Shown one piece after another: positions 1 to 5,689 of a DNA stretch of 12,203 nucleotides. A program made the position numbers and the translations under genes. Origin of the DNA: CAZWBR01 sp964404205. GTDB lineage: Bacteria > Bacteroidota > Bacteroidia > Bacteroidales > Prolixibacteraceae. Below the pieces are notes generated by a model, which made no database searches, was not told the DNA's origin, and saw nothing but the letters and a program-made list of their open reading frames with translations. The stretch spans positions 1 to 12,203 of the forward strand of contig CAYOJD010000096.1 in assembly GCA_964404205.1 (NCBI GenBank). The letters run 5' to 3'. How positions within the stretch are numbered: position 1 is the stretch's first letter; every line of letters begins with the position of its first letter.

Positions 1-449
1 CTATGGAACTGCAGGCCGAAGGGGTGCTCACCGAAGTGGGCTCCTATTTGGGCGAACGGTACATTTATGCCCCAATGAAAGGCGAAATTGCCAATATCCT
101 TGCCGAGAGCGGCGAACTGGTTCCGGCTGGTTATCCGGTAATCTCCATTGTTAACCTTGACGATATATGGGTAACATTTAACCTCCGTGAAGATTTGCTG
201 GCTGATATCCGCAAGGGCTCACTGTTGAAAGCACGTTTTCCCGCGTTGGGGATGAAAGAGATCGAGCTAAAAATCACCTATATCCATGCACTGGGAGAGT
301 TTGCCACATGGAATGCCACCAAGACTTCGGGCGATTTCGACATGAAAACATTTGAGGTGCATGCCATTCCGGTTGAAGCTACCGAAGGCTTACGTCCCGG
401 CATGAGCGCACTGGTCAACTGGGACGAACTGCGCCAGAAAGCCCACTAA
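1..449 (+). CDS. HlyD-family periplasmic adaptor (membrane fusion) protein, C-terminal part
   Basis: The reading frame is open from the left edge and ends with TAA at 447-449, so only the last ~149 residues are visible and the true start lies outside. The ATG at 3 is probably internal. The visible part begins in the second half of a lipoyl/barrel-sandwich region (IYAPMKGEIANILAESGELV, then AGYPVISIVNLDDIWVTFNL). A beta-barrel-like segment follows, ending in LRPGMSALVNWDEL, the usual close of HlyD/AcrA-like adaptors. Such proteins link an inner-membrane pump to an outer-membrane TolC-like channel in the periplasm. The signal or membrane anchor, the hairpin and the first lipoyl half are expected upstream. 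The first permease gene starts 18 bp after the stop, so the genes are probably cotranscribed. Family assignment is firm; the exported substrate cannot be read from the sequence. Confidence 0.88.
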   Translation, partial: MELQAEGVLTEVGSYLGERYIYAPMKGEIANILAESGELVPAGYPVISIVNLDDIWVTFNLREDLLADIRKGSLLKARFPALGMKEIELKITYIHALGEFATWNATKTSGDFDMKTFEVHAIPVEATEGLRPGMSALVNWDELRQKAH

Positions 450-467
450 TCATGAACTGAAAGGAAG

Positions 468-1649
468 ATGAACCATTTTTTGGCATCACCATTTGTACAG
501 GTCGTCAGACGTGAAACTTCCCGCATTGCCGGAAGCTGGGTCCTGATTTTTGCGACTATTGTTGCACCGGTAGCAGTATTCCTTATCGTTACCTGGATGT
601 TTTCGGCAGGTGTGGTACGCAATCTGCCCATTGCAATAGTCGACAACGACAACAGCAGTATGTCCCGGAATATCTCCCGGATGGTCGATGCCACTTCGTC
701 TGCCCATATCGCCTGCCGGCCTGCATCGTTAATCGAGGCAGAAAAGTTAATGTTGAAAGGAAAAATCGAGGCAGTACTGGTATTGCCCGACGGCTTCGAG
801 CGCACGATTGTCAAAGGAAACCAAGCCACAATTGCCCTCTACCTCAACAACTCCAATGTGGTCAAGGGAGGTGTATTGAAATCGCAACTCTACGCTGCAC
901 TTTCCACCATTTCGGGTGGAATCAAAGTTCAGGCCATGATGAAAAAAGGAATCCCCGAAACGATAGCCATCGAAAAGGCACAGCCAATAAAACCTGATAT
1001 CCATCTGCTTTTTAACCCTTTCGGGAATTACTCCTATTTTCTCACGCTGGGGTTATTGCCATTGCTGGCAGTAGTTTTTATTTTTCTCGGTTCGGTGTAT
1101 GCCATCGGGATGGAACTGAAAGAAGGAACTGCTCCCGAATGGATGGCCCGGGCCAACAACAGTATCACGATTGCCGTTACCGGGAAGCTGGCCCCGTACA
1201 CCCTGCTCTTTATGATGAACCTGATGCTGATGAACATTCTGCTGGTGCGGATTCTGGGAACGCCTGTCAGGGGAAGCCTGACCGCTGTTATCTTCTCGGA
1301 GATATTGCTGATTATTTCCTACCAGTTACTTGCGGTACTCTTTCTCCACCTGACGGCCAACCTGAGGCTCTCCCTTTCGCTGGGCAGTGCCTACACCATG
1401 ATGGCCCTCACCTTTTCGGGACTCACCTTCCCTACGATGGCCATGCCATTGATGGCCAAACTTTTTTCGTTGATCTTCCCCTATACTTTCTGGCTGAAAA
1501 TATTTATGAGCCAGTCGTTGCGCGGAGAGCCACTGACCGAAATTGTGGTACCGATGTTGGTTTTTCTTCTTTATATTGCCGGCGGACTATTGGCTTTCCC
1601 TGGTTTGAAAAAGAAACTAACCGACAGCCACTATTGGGGAAGAGATTAA
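468..1649 (+). CDS. ABC-2 type transporter permease (first of a tandem pair)
   Basis: This 393-residue membrane protein has the ABC2_membrane_3 layout. One transmembrane segment lies near residues 22-45. A large extracytoplasmic domain (about 46-190) follows, containing PIAIVDNDNSSMSRNISRM. Five further hydrophobic segments lie near 190-214, 239-262, 272-294, 300-322 and 358-378, and the tail is short and lysine-rich. Proteins of this type (YhhJ and YbhS/YbhR-like) form the membrane channel of exporters that work with an HlyD adaptor and a cytoplasmic ATPase. It lies 18 bp after the adaptor gene and 31 bp before a paralogous permease. An AAGGAAG stretch abuts the ATG directly, too close to act as a normal Shine-Dalgarno sequence, which is not unusual for Bacteroidota. 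No ATPase domain is present in the protein. The family is clear; the substrate is unknown. Confidence 0.9.
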   Translation: MNHFLASPFVQVVRRETSRIAGSWVLIFATIVAPVAVFLIVTWMFSAGVVRNLPIAIVDNDNSSMSRNISRMVDATSSAHIACRPASLIEAEKLMLKGKIEAVLVLPDGFERTIVKGNQATIALYLNNSNVVKGGVLKSQLYAALSTISGGIKVQAMMKKGIPETIAIEKAQPIKPDIHLLFNPFGNYSYFLTLGLLPLLAVVFIFLGSVYAIGMELKEGTAPEWMARANNSITIAVTGKLAPYTLLFMMNLMLMNILLVRILGTPVRGSLTAVIFSEILLIISYQLLAVLFLHLTANLRLSLSLGSAYTMMALTFSGLTFPTMAMPLMAKLFSLIFPYTFWLKIFMSQSLRGEPLTEIVVPMLVFLLYIAGGLLAFPGLKKKLTDSHYWGRD

Positions 1650-1680
1650 AAAAACGTGAAGCTGAAAAGATAATGAACGT

Positions 1681-2871
1681 ATGATTGGAAAAATGATAAA
1701 AACGGGATTGGAGTCAACGATGAATGCTTTCGTTGAAGAGATGAAAACCATCTTTACCGACGGGGGTGCCATTCTGTTACTTATTGTCGCAGTGACCATT
1801 TATCCGGTAGTCTATTCCATTGCATATAAAAACAATGTGGTCAGAGATATACCGGTAGCAGTTGTCGATTTGGACCGTTCGCAACTGAGCCGGCAAATGA
1901 GCCGTATGCTCGATGCCACAAAAGAGGTGGCGGTGCATACCGAAACAGGCAATATGGAAGAGGCACAAAAACTCTTCTGGGACGGAACGGCACGAGGTAT
2001 CATCTTAATCCCTTCTGATTTTGAGAAAGGGTTATTGAAAGGAGAACAAAGCGATATCACTGTTTATTGCGATGCCAGTTATTTTCTGATTTACAAGGAG
2101 ACCCTCACCGGACTGATACAATCATCGGGCACACTCTCTGCCGGTGTCGAGATCAAACGGCTGATAGCTTCCGGCGCACTTCCCGATGCAGCCATGCAGC
2201 AACGCGATCCGATGAAACTTAACATTTATCAGCTTTACAATCCCTCAGGCGCTTACGGTTCATACGTGATGCCCGGGCTTATCCTGATTGTGATTCAGCA
2301 GACTTTGCTGATTGGAATCGGGATGATTGGCGGGGCACGAAAAGAGCGGGGCGATTCAGTGATTGCCGGAGACCCCGCTCGCAGGCGAAAGACTATTTTC
2401 CCCATTATTCTGGGCAAGGCTTTTGCCTACTTTGTGATATATGTTTTCAATGTTCTTTTCACCCAAATCATTATATACAAATGGTTTGGATTTCCCGACA
2501 AAGGTTCAATTGCCGATACAGCCATCCTGATGGTCCCCTATATTTTCTCGATTATCTTTTTGGGATTGTCCATCTCGCTGTTGTTGCGCCGACGCGAGCA
2601 TTCTATTATGCTGATGGTTTTTCTGTCGCCGGTAGTGCTTTTCCTCAGCGGGATGTCGTGGCCCGAAAATGCCATTCCACCATTGCTTTACAAGATAGCA
2701 CATATCTTCCCCAGCACAACAATGGTCCCCGCTTTTTTACGGCTGCGCACCATGGGGGCATCGCTTTCCGATATCAGGCCAGAACTGATTTTTCTGTTGG
2801 TTCAAATGGTTGTTTATGCCGCACTTGCCGTAATGAGCTACCGTATTTATATCAGACGCAGGAGTAACTAA
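1681..2871 (+). CDS. ABC-2 type transporter permease (second of a tandem pair)
   Basis: This 396-residue protein is a paralogue of the preceding permease. It has the same topology: a transmembrane segment near 29-50, a large extracytoplasmic domain with PVAVVDLDRSQLSRQMSRML, then hydrophobic segments near 194-217, 240-262, 278-302, 308-325 and 368-391. A basic tail (YIRRRSN) is predicted to be cytoplasmic. The two permeases probably form a heterodimeric channel, as inferred for YbhS/YbhR-type pairs. The start at 1681 gives a long N-terminus; in-frame ATGs at 1693 and 1720 are possible alternatives, and no ribosome binding site decides between them. The gene ends 19 bp before a strong hairpin terminator, so it is probably the last gene of the exporter operon. 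The substrate is unknown. Confidence 0.9.
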   Translation: MIGKMIKTGLESTMNAFVEEMKTIFTDGGAILLLIVAVTIYPVVYSIAYKNNVVRDIPVAVVDLDRSQLSRQMSRMLDATKEVAVHTETGNMEEAQKLFWDGTARGIILIPSDFEKGLLKGEQSDITVYCDASYFLIYKETLTGLIQSSGTLSAGVEIKRLIASGALPDAAMQQRDPMKLNIYQLYNPSGAYGSYVMPGLILIVIQQTLLIGIGMIGGARKERGDSVIAGDPARRRKTIFPIILGKAFAYFVIYVFNVLFTQIIIYKWFGFPDKGSIADTAILMVPYIFSIIFLGLSISLLLRRREHSIMLMVFLSPVVLFLSGMSWPENAIPPLLYKIAHIFPSTTMVPAFLRLRTMGASLSDIRPELIFLLVQMVVYAALAVMSYRIYIRRRSN

Positions 2872-2890
2872 ATAAGAATGAATTTATTAC

Positions 2891-2924
2891 AAAAGAGGCC
2901 CAACAAAAATGTCGGGCCTCTTTT
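2891..2924. terminator. Bidirectional intrinsic terminator shared by the exporter operon and ssrA
   Basis: An 11-bp perfect stem (AAAAGAGGCCC at 2891-2901 and GGGCCTCTTTT at 2914-2924) encloses a 12-nt loop. The stem starts with A's and ends with T's, so either strand yields a GC-rich hairpin followed by a U-run. It lies 19 bp after the second permease stop and 5 bp beyond the end of the convergent tmRNA gene, so it can end both transcripts. Confidence 0.88.
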
Positions 2925-2929
2925 CCGTG

Positions 2930-3322
2930 TGGAGCTGGCGGGAGTCGAACCCGCGTCCAAACGAGGAAGCAATACGCTTTCTCCATGCTTAGCCCCAATT
3001 TGGTTTTCGAATGGCAACTGGCTCAGGGCCACCGATTGCCATCTTATCTCCTTTAATTTTGCCGGACGACCGGAGCCTCCATCCAACTATTCCCGAAATT
3101 ACAGCACCTCCGGTTCAGGCCGCCTCAGGAAATGGGCACCCGGGAGATGTCTCGCTCCAGCATCTTATGCCGGATGGGCTAATCTACTAAACTTCGATTA
3201 AGCGGCAAGAGCGTAGTTATCTGCGCCATTTAATTGTTCGAGCATTCTGATTTACGGGACAACACACAAAGCCCGGCATGCTTACGCACCTCTTCTGCCC
3301 GCTGTCAAAACCGGTCAGCCCC
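2930..3322 (-). ncRNA. ssrA: Transfer-messenger RNA (tmRNA)
   Basis: On the minus strand the RNA starts GGGGCTGACCGG at 3322 and ends with the tRNA-like TPsiC arm (CGGGTTCGACTCCCG) and CAGCTCCA at 2930. The ends pair as a seven-pair acceptor stem (GGGGCUG with CAGCUCC, one G-U pair), with A as discriminator. The length of 393 nt fits one-piece bacterial tmRNAs. The next genomic bases are CAC, so the 3' CCA is not encoded and must be added by the CCA-adding enzyme. A tag reading frame lies inside (3198-3227). The RNA rescues ribosomes stalled on mRNAs lacking a stop codon, working with SmpB, and marks the product for proteolysis. A shared terminator lies directly downstream and a TATCTTTG -7 element directly upstream. 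The ends are inferred from the stem pairing; the internal pseudoknots were not folded in detail. Confidence 0.96.
3198..3227 (-). other. tmRNA tag-peptide reading frame, GADNYALAA
   Basis: Within ssrA on the minus strand, nine codons and TAA read G-A-D-N-Y-A-L-A-A. The terminal A-L-A-A is the usual signal for ClpXP-type proteases. The GGC resume codon is inferred from the position of the frame and from the glycine that starts other Bacteroidota tags, as I recall them. If translation resumed one codon earlier (AAT), the tag would gain an N-terminal Asn. The tag's first alanine is contributed by the charged tmRNA itself. Confidence 0.85.
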
Positions 3323-3334
3323 TTTCAGGGAGGG

Positions 3335-3342
3335 CAAAGATA
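3335..3342 (-). promoter_or_regulatory. Candidate -7 promoter element of ssrA
   Basis: The minus strand reads TATCTTTG, an exact match to the Bacteroidota -7 consensus TAnnTTTG. It ends 12 nt before the mature tmRNA 5' base at 3322, so transcription would begin a few bases upstream of the mature end, consistent with short 5' trimming by RNase P. No TTTG -33 box is seen at the expected distance, so support rests on the -7 match and position. Confidence 0.6.
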
Positions 3343-3429
3343 GCGCATTTTTTGCGATTATTATCTAATGGGGTTCCATCATTTTTTATCTGCTCAAATA
3401 GAACTAACTTACCTTAAAATTTGAAAACG

Positions 3430-3684
3430 ATGGAACGAACGGTATTGCTTATGCTGATAAATAACCGAAAAGATTCGGCAGAAATGGTACAGAAAATTCT
3501 TACCGGCTGGGGCTGTTTTATCAAAACCAGATTAGGAATCCACGATGGTGTGATGGAAAACTGTTCGGAGAGCGGTTTGATTTTTCTGGAACTGACCGGC
3601 GATTTGGAAAAGAACCAGGAATTGGCCCGTAAACTCAATCTGCTGAAAGGAGTTGATGCGCAATTGGTACAGCTAAAAGTGTAA
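3430..3684 (+). CDS. Small TM1266-like (ACT/ferredoxin-fold) protein, putative regulator
   Basis: This 84-residue protein resembles the TM1266 family (iron-only hydrogenase system putative regulator), a small ACT-like fold. The visible pattern fits: an opening beta strand (TVLLMLI), a helix (SAEMVQKIL), a glycine-rich turn followed by FIKTRLGIHDG, a strand (GLIFLELTGD), then a helix and KLNLLKGVDAQLVQLKV. The match is from memory of the family pattern, so function is uncertain. TM1266 itself is found with HydE/HydF/HydG hydrogenase maturation genes; none is visible here, though a ferredoxin-reducing PFOR lies about 5 kb away. The ATG at 3430 was chosen over a TTG at 3421 because TTG starts are rare and the homologous core begins just after this ATG. 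The stop lies 7 bp from that of convergent rpe. No clear promoter or terminator was found for it. Confidence 0.6.
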   Translation: MERTVLLMLINNRKDSAEMVQKILTGWGCFIKTRLGIHDGVMENCSESGLIFLELTGDLEKNQELARKLNLLKGVDAQLVQLKV

Positions 3685-3691
3685 CGGAAGC

Positions 3692-4342
3692 TTAGCAGTT
3701 TTTTAACGCCGAGATAGCCTGCTCAGGGCTTTTGTCCCCAAAAACAAAACTTCCGGCCACCAGCACATTGGCTCCGGCATCGAATAATTTTTTCCCGGTT
3801 TCGAGGTTGACACCGCCGTCCACTTCAATCAAGGCATGGCTTTTTTTCCGGTCAATCAACTCCCGCAGTTGCGCCACGCGGGTATAACTGCTTTCGATAA
3901 ATTTTTGCCCCCCGAATCCCGGATTAACTGACATGAGCAACACCATATCCAATTCGGCAATCATATCTTCGAGTAAAAAAACAGGCGTATGCGGGTTGAG
4001 GCAAACACTGGCTTTCATTCCCAGTTCCCTAATGGCCGTAACGGTCCGGTTCAGGTGGGTACAGGCCTCGTAATGGACAGTTAGCATATCAGCTCCGGCA
4101 TTTTTAAACTTTTCGAGGTAACGATCCGGGTCAACAATCATCAGATGGACATCGAGCGGTTTGGCGGCCACCTCTTTGATTTTCTGGATTACAGGAATGC
4201 CGAATGAAATATTGGGTACAAAAACACCATCCATTACATCGCAGTGAATCCAATCAGCCACACTATGGTTGACCATTTCGACTTCGGCACCAAGATGGTT
4301 GAAATCAGCGGCTAGCAACGATGGGGCAATCAAACGTTTCAC
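3692..4342 (-). CDS. rpe: Ribulose-phosphate 3-epimerase
   Basis: This 216-residue TIM-barrel enzyme interconverts D-ribulose 5-phosphate and D-xylulose 5-phosphate in the non-oxidative pentose phosphate pathway, in the cytoplasm. Family signatures appear in order: APSLLAADF (6-14), HCDVMDGVFVPN (33-44), LDVHLM (63-68), MSVNPGFGGQ (137-146) and IEVDGG (172-177). H33, D35, H66 and D175 match the metal ligands, with D35 and D175 also the acid/base pair. Length is typical for the family. The start is GTG at 4342, because an in-frame TAA lies four codons upstream and no ATG fits the conserved N-terminus. It starts 16 bp after the sigma factor gene ends, so it is probably the second gene of that transcript. 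Its stop is 7 bp from the stop of the convergent small gene. Confidence 0.97.
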   Translation of the reverse strand: MKRLIAPSLLAADFNHLGAEVEMVNHSVADWIHCDVMDGVFVPNISFGIPVIQKIKEVAAKPLDVHLMIVDPDRYLEKFKNAGADMLTVHYEACTHLNRTVTAIRELGMKASVCLNPHTPVFLLEDMIAELDMVLLMSVNPGFGGQKFIESSYTRVAQLRELIDRKKSHALIEVDGGVNLETGKKLFDAGANVLVAGSFVFGDKSPEQAISALKNC

Positions 4343-4358
4343 GGTAGCAGTTTATTTT

Positions 4359-5231
4359 TTATTGACCCAGGTACGATTTGAGCAACCTGTTTTTGTAAAT
4401 ATTTTTCAGCTTTTTAATGGCTTTCTCCTTAATCTGGCGAACTCTTTCGCGGGTAAGGTCGAGTGCTTGTCCAATCTCTTCGAGGGTGTGGGCCTGAATT
4501 CCGCTCAACCCGAAATAATAACGTAATACTTCGGCTTCCCGTTCATTCAATGTCGATAACAATCGTTCAATTTCAATTTTCAACGACGAATCGATCAACA
4601 TATTATCTGGGCTCGGCGATTCGTTGCTGATAAATACATCGTAGAGATTATTGTCCGTGCTGTCATCATCTTTCAATGGAGCATCCATCGAAACATGAAA
4701 AGTGGAAGTATTGAGCGACTGCTCCACCAGTTTGGGGTGCAGTTCAAGCATATCGGCAATCTCTTCGTGGGTAGGTTCACGTTGAAAATCCTGTTCGAGC
4801 TTGACAAACGTACGGTTGATTTTATTGATGGAGCCGATTTTATTCAGCGGTAGCCTGACAATTCGGGCCTGCTCGGCCAGCGCCTGCAATATCGATTGGC
4901 GTATCCACCATACGGCATAGGATATAAATTTAAAGCCCCGTGTCTCGTCGAAACGTTCGGATGCCTTAATCAATCCAAGATTACCTTCATTAATTAAGTC
5001 CGGAAGCGTCAGCCCTTGATTTTGATACTGCTTAGCAACAGATACAACAAAACGAAGATTGGCTTTCACTAATGTTTCCATGGCTTTGTGATCGCCATGT
5101 CTGATTTTTCGGGCCAGAGAAACCTCCTCTTCAGGCGATAAGAGCTGAACTTTCCCAATCTCGTGCAGATATTTGTCGAGAGAAAGCGCTTCGCGGTTAG
5201 TTACCTGCTTTGTAATTTTCAGTTGCCTCAT
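4359..5231 (-). CDS. rpoD: Primary RNA polymerase sigma factor, RpoD/SigA family
   Basis: This 290-residue sigma-70 protein directs RNA polymerase to promoters. Visible regions are 1.2 (about 15-50, LDKYLHEIGKVQLLSPEEE), 2 (about 52-121, with ANLRFVVSVAKQY, DLINEGNLGLIKA and the 2.4 helix SYAVWWIRQSILQAL), 3 (about 130-205) and 4 (about 222-285). The region 4.2 helix-turn-helix is TLEEIGQALDLTRERVRQI. Region 1.1 and the large non-conserved region of proteobacterial RpoD are absent, as is usual for the Bacteroidota primary sigma factor, which is near this length. The ATG at 5231 leaves a short tail before region 1.2. It is divergent from rho across 458 bp and 16 bp upstream of rpe. A stress-type group 2 sigma is possible but less likely given the near-consensus regions. 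Confidence 0.93.
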   Translation of the reverse strand: MRQLKITKQVTNREALSLDKYLHEIGKVQLLSPEEEVSLARKIRHGDHKAMETLVKANLRFVVSVAKQYQNQGLTLPDLINEGNLGLIKASERFDETRGFKFISYAVWWIRQSILQALAEQARIVRLPLNKIGSINKINRTFVKLEQDFQREPTHEEIADMLELHPKLVEQSLNTSTFHVSMDAPLKDDDSTDNNLYDVFISNESPSPDNMLIDSSLKIEIERLLSTLNEREAEVLRYYFGLSGIQAHTLEEIGQALDLTRERVRQIKEKAIKKLKNIYKNRLLKSYLGQ

Positions 5232-5426
5232 GATTACCTCACAGTTTCAGATCAAGCTAAAAGTAACAGTTTGTTTCTATTATATTGCCGATATTTCAAG
5301 AAATTTTCTGTCGTAAATTCATGCGAAAATAATGAAAAAAATCATGCTCCCGTTAGCCCTATTTTAATTAAACTTCGGCCAAATTTGAATTAGACATTCA
5401 ACTCTCGTTGATAAAAATACAGACTA

Positions 5427-5437
5427 CTGATTATCAG
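5427..5437. repeat. 11-bp palindrome CTGAT-T-ATCAG
   Basis: A perfect inverted repeat with 5-bp arms about a single central T lies between the divergent sigma and rho genes. It is 3 bp downstream of the minus-strand TAATTTTG element, so it would cover the predicted start point of a sigma-gene transcript. This is operator-like placement, but such short palindromes also occur by chance in AT-rich DNA. Confidence 0.4.
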
Positions 5438-5440
5438 CAT

Positions 5441-5448
5441 CAAAATTA
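5441..5448 (-). promoter_or_regulatory. Candidate -7 element for the sigma factor gene
   Basis: The minus strand reads TAATTTTG, matching TAnnTTTG. It is the only exact match facing the sigma gene in this spacer. It would give a leader of about 200 nt, and no TTTG -33 box is at the proper distance, so support is weak. Confidence 0.35.
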
Positions 5449-5452
5449 TTTT

Positions 5453-5460
5453 TATCTTTG
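5453..5460 (+). promoter_or_regulatory. Second, weaker -7 element facing rho
   Basis: TATCTTTG matches TAnnTTTG on the plus strand but has no TTTG box 19-21 bp upstream. It lies 4 bp from the opposing minus-strand element. It may be a minor upstream rho promoter or chance. Confidence 0.25.
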
Positions 5461-5523
5461 AACTGAAAATTGAATGGAATTACCACACAAACAGTGTTTT
5501 CAAAAAAGAAAATCCATTTTGTT

Positions 5524-5555
5524 TTTGTGTTATTCAAATCAAAAGATTATTTTTG
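5524..5555 (+). promoter_or_regulatory. Bacteroidota-type promoter of rho
   Basis: A -33 box TTTG (5524-5527) is followed after exactly 20 bp by TATTTTTG (5548-5555), which matches the TAnnTTTG -7 consensus. The 19-21 bp spacing is the phylum norm. Transcription would start near 5562, giving rho a leader of about 128 nt. Confidence 0.7.
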
Positions 5556-5635
5556 CACCGGATTACGATAAGCGATCATACACTGCATCTTCTACAATCC
5601 CAAAAATATCATCCTAATAATATTAAAGAATTCAA

Positions 5636-5674
5636 GCCGAAAAGGTTTTGCGCTTTACCGCTATACTGTTCGGC
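5636..5674 (+). repeat. Hairpin-forming inverted repeat in the rho leader
   Basis: GCCGAA (5636-5641) and TTCGGC (5669-5674) are perfect complements around a 27-nt loop that can itself pair weakly (GGT with ACC). The right arm ends 15 nt before the rho ATG. In the mRNA this could form a hairpin next to the ribosome landing site. No U-run follows, so it is not a terminator. Any regulatory role is inference. Confidence 0.4.
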
Positions 5675-5689
5675 ATAAATCAAAAAAAC

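Larger units (their letters stand above)
5232..5689. other. Divergent intergenic region between the sigma factor gene and rho
   Basis: This 458-bp, strongly AT-rich spacer holds no gene I can support. It contains a well-spaced promoter for rho, weaker -7 elements facing each way, a small palindrome and a hairpin-forming repeat just before the rho start; these are entered separately. The segment 5232-5400, next to the sigma gene, shows no recognisable site. Confidence 0.7.

Noticed and set aside
1139..1684. A 181-codon open frame overlapping the first permease in another phase.
   Set aside because: It is a shadow of the permease: the permease frame has clear membrane segments and family motifs, while this frame shows no domain.
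2878..3201. Open frames on both strands across 2868-3201 that could be read as small proteins.
   Set aside because: They lie within the tmRNA gene, whose acceptor stem, TPsiC arm and tag frame explain the sequence; the frames show no protein family.
3415..3423. TAAAATTTG as a -7 promoter element for the small gene.
   Set aside because: The internal spacing is one base too long and it lies 6 bp from the start codon, leaving almost no leader.
3672..3704. Possible terminator GCTAA...TTAGC followed by AGTTTTTT after the small TM1266-like gene.
   Set aside because: The stem is only 5 bp with a 15-nt loop and lies over the rpe stop; too weak to annotate as a terminator.
5648..5689. TTG start for rho giving 14 extra residues.
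   Set aside because: The conserved Rho_N domain starts at the ATG at 5690, and the upstream stretch contains one arm of a hairpin and looks like leader.
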